Source: Deltaproteobacteria bacterium (GTDB lineage: Bacteria; Desulfobacterota; DSM-4660; Desulfatiglandales; Desulfatiglandaceae). From it: a stretch of DNA of 33,859 nucleotides. Where the stretch lies: contig JAFDIV010000039.1 of the NCBI GenBank assembly GCA_019307815.1, positions 1 through 33,859 on the forward strand, written 5' to 3'. Both the position numbers and the translations under genes were made by a program. Each line of letters opens with the position of its first letter. Position 1 is the stretch's first letter. Positions 32,536 to 33,859 of the stretch are shown piece by piece. The notes under the pieces were generated by a model. It made no database searches, had not been told where the DNA came from, and was given only the letters and a program-made list of their open reading frames with translations.

Positions 32536-33423
32536 ATGGTTTTAGAAAGACCCTCATGGTTAAAAAAGAGACTGCCCTTGGGCCGTGCCACAAAAAGAAT
32601 GGAACAGGAATTGATGACCCATTGTGTTCACACCATCTGTCAAGAGGCATGCTGTCCCAATCAGGGCGAGTGTTTTTCCAAAGGTATAGCAACATTTCTC
32701 ATTATGGGCGATATTTGTACTCGGGACTGCCGATTTTGTGCTGTAAAAAGGGGAGTACCAGCACCACTGGACAAAGACGAACCAATGAGATTAGCGCGGG
32801 AAGTTTCTAGGCTGGGTTTACGGTTTGTAGTGATCACATCCGTAACGCGCGATGATCTCCCCGACGGTGGTGCAGGCCATTTCGCTAAGACCATTAGAGC
32901 AGTGCAGGAGCTCTGCAGGGGTATAGGAATTGAAGTTTTGACTCCAGATTTCAAAGGCTCAAAGAACTCTCTTAAAAGGGTAGTGGATGCAAAGCCGGAG
33001 GTTTTCAATCACAATGTCGAAACGGTGCCTCGCCTGTATCCTGCCGTAAGGCCTCAGGCGGATTACAGGCGATCTCTTCGTCTTATTGAGGCCGTAAAAA
33101 AAATCGATAACCGAATCGTTACCAAGTCAGGATTGATGGTGGGACTAGGCGAGAGAAAGAAAGAAATTGTGAATGTTATGTATGATCTCCGTCAAGTGGG
33201 CTGTGACTTGATCACTATAGGCCAATATTTGAGTCCCTCTCGGTCCCACTATCCGGTTGCGAGATACGTCAGGCCGGAAGATTTCGAGGAGTACAGAGAA
33301 ATTGCTCTTGAAATGGGGTTCAAAGGGGTCGCATCGTCCCCTTTTGTTCGGAGTTCGTATATGGCGGAAAAATATTACACGAAAGCTTTAGCCCAATTCC
33401 AAGAACATCGTATAGCTAATTAG
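32536..33423 (+). CDS. lipA: Lipoyl synthase LipA (radical SAM)
   Basis: This 295-residue protein carries both iron-sulfur sites of LipA: the auxiliary-cluster motif CQEACCPNQGEC (C-x4-C-x5-C) and the radical SAM motif CTRDCRFC. DLPDGGAGHFAKTI, FNHNVETVPRLYP and the C-terminal RSSY serine motif (VRSSYMAE) are present. It inserts two sulfur atoms into the octanoyl group on E2. The ribosome binding site is weak, and the 167-bp gap after lipB leaves room for a separate promoter, none of which I recognised. Confidence 0.95.
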   Translation: MVLERPSWLKKRLPLGRATKRMEQELMTHCVHTICQEACCPNQGECFSKGIATFLIMGDICTRDCRFCAVKRGVPAPLDKDEPMRLAREVSRLGLRFVVITSVTRDDLPDGGAGHFAKTIRAVQELCRGIGIEVLTPDFKGSKNSLKRVVDAKPEVFNHNVETVPRLYPAVRPQADYRRSLRLIEAVKKIDNRIVTKSGLMVGLGERKKEIVNVMYDLRQVGCDLITIGQYLSPSRSHYPVARYVRPEDFEEYREIALEMGFKGVASSPFVRSSYMAEKYYTKALAQFQEHRIAN

Positions 33424-33525
33424 TTCACATTGAAAAATAGGTGTTATTTGGAAGTAGGGGATTTTACCATATGAGCTGACCTGGTTATCTATTCAGAGTA
33501 CCTCGGTTGGGAGGTCTCCTGTTCC

Positions 33526-33859
33526 GTAAGCGTCTAGCGAGCCCACCTTTTATTCCGCCAAATGGGTGATAAGATAGGTTAACATGGGGGAATGTTAGAC
33601 CAAGTGTAGGCGGATGAGGGCCAGCCCTGTGGGCCGGGATGGAGAACTTATCGACCAGGGACAATCAGACCAGGGGAGTCTTTTCCCACGGGGACCCACT
33701 TATCTGGAAGAAGCTCCCTTAGCCTGTTAATGGGGTGAGACATGGTTCGGCGGAGAACATCATTGAGATACTCCTCTACCTGGCTCGGTAGACAGGCAGG
33801 GATTAACATCACAGGCCTTACATGATTCGATCAAAAAGTAATATAGTGCTGCAGCCTTT
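33526..33859 (-). pseudogene. IS66-family transposase C-terminus with IS terminus, inverted second copy
   Basis: The reverse strand repeats the remnant at 807-1051 nearly base for base from the window edge to GTAAGCG at 33526-33532, the IS66 terminal motif. It keeps about 89 bp that the left copy lost, encoding EEYLNDVLRRTMSHPINRL, then ELLPDKWVPVGKDSP before a TAA. It also carries the CTACC/GGTAG hairpin insertion at 33774-33794, so the insertion predates the separation of the two copies, and this copy is also frame-broken. The rest lies beyond the window. Confidence 0.88.
33774..33794. repeat. CTACC/GGTAG palindromic insertion in right IS66 copy
   Basis: This is the reverse complement of the element at 872-892, in the same place in the transposase, followed by CAGGCAGG, which resembles half of the CTGCCTGCC palindrome. 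Confidence 0.75.

Overview
The window looks like a piece of the chromosome of an anaerobic Gram-negative bacterium. It carries a sigma-54 activator, a LIV-type ABC importer with a periplasmic binding protein, a tungsten/molybdenum aldehyde:ferredoxin oxidoreductase and a [4Fe-4S] dienoyl-CoA-reductase-type flavoenzyme. A sulfate-reducing or syntrophic Desulfobacterota-like lineage fits best. That is inference from gene content; there is no rRNA or other taxonomic marker here.

Layout. Positions 1-484 hold the end of an MBL-fold hydrolase. Positions 600-1365 hold dead IS66 and IS256 fragments. Positions 1508-4627 (minus strand) encode a 1039-residue sigma-54 enhancer-binding protein with a TPR/GAF sensory half. 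Positions 4809-7415 form an insertion-sequence graveyard (IS4-like, an IS3-like orfA, an IS1595-like fragment), much of it peppered with short palindromes. A perfect 12-bp inverted repeat (7466-7502) and a -24/-12 promoter (GG-N10-GC, 7690-7706) then lead into a catabolic region entirely on the plus strand. In order: SDR dehydrogenase, acyl-CoA dehydrogenase, MaoC hydratase, CitE/HpcH-type lyase (7752-11166); aldehyde:ferredoxin oxidoreductase; enoyl-CoA hydratase with a premature TGA; an OYE/2,4-dienoyl-CoA reductase-type enzyme; substrate-binding protein; a CaiB/BaiF-fold protein with the residues of alpha-methylacyl-CoA racemase; acyl-CoA ligase; LivH, LivM, LivG and LivF. The last block (25546-33423) encodes a 2-oxoacid dehydrogenase complex (E1alpha, E1beta, E2, an atypical E3), a cysteine-rich protein of unknown function, LipB and LipA. 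A second IS66 copy, inverted relative to the first, closes the window.

How it may work together (inference). An organic acid enters through the LIV-type transporter, is activated by the ligase and epimerised at a 2-methyl carbon by the racemase-like protein. It is then oxidised by the acyl-CoA dehydrogenase, hydratases and SDR enzyme. The MaoC plus CitE-type pair suggests a lyase step that releases a 2-oxo acid, which the lipoylated dehydrogenase complex could oxidise. LipB and LipA would lipoylate E2. The aldehyde oxidoreductase and SDR enzyme may also let the pathway accept alcohols or aldehydes. Methyl-branched acids or C5 dicarboxylates (itaconate, mesaconate or methylsuccinate type) are the best guesses; the substrate is not proven by the sequence.
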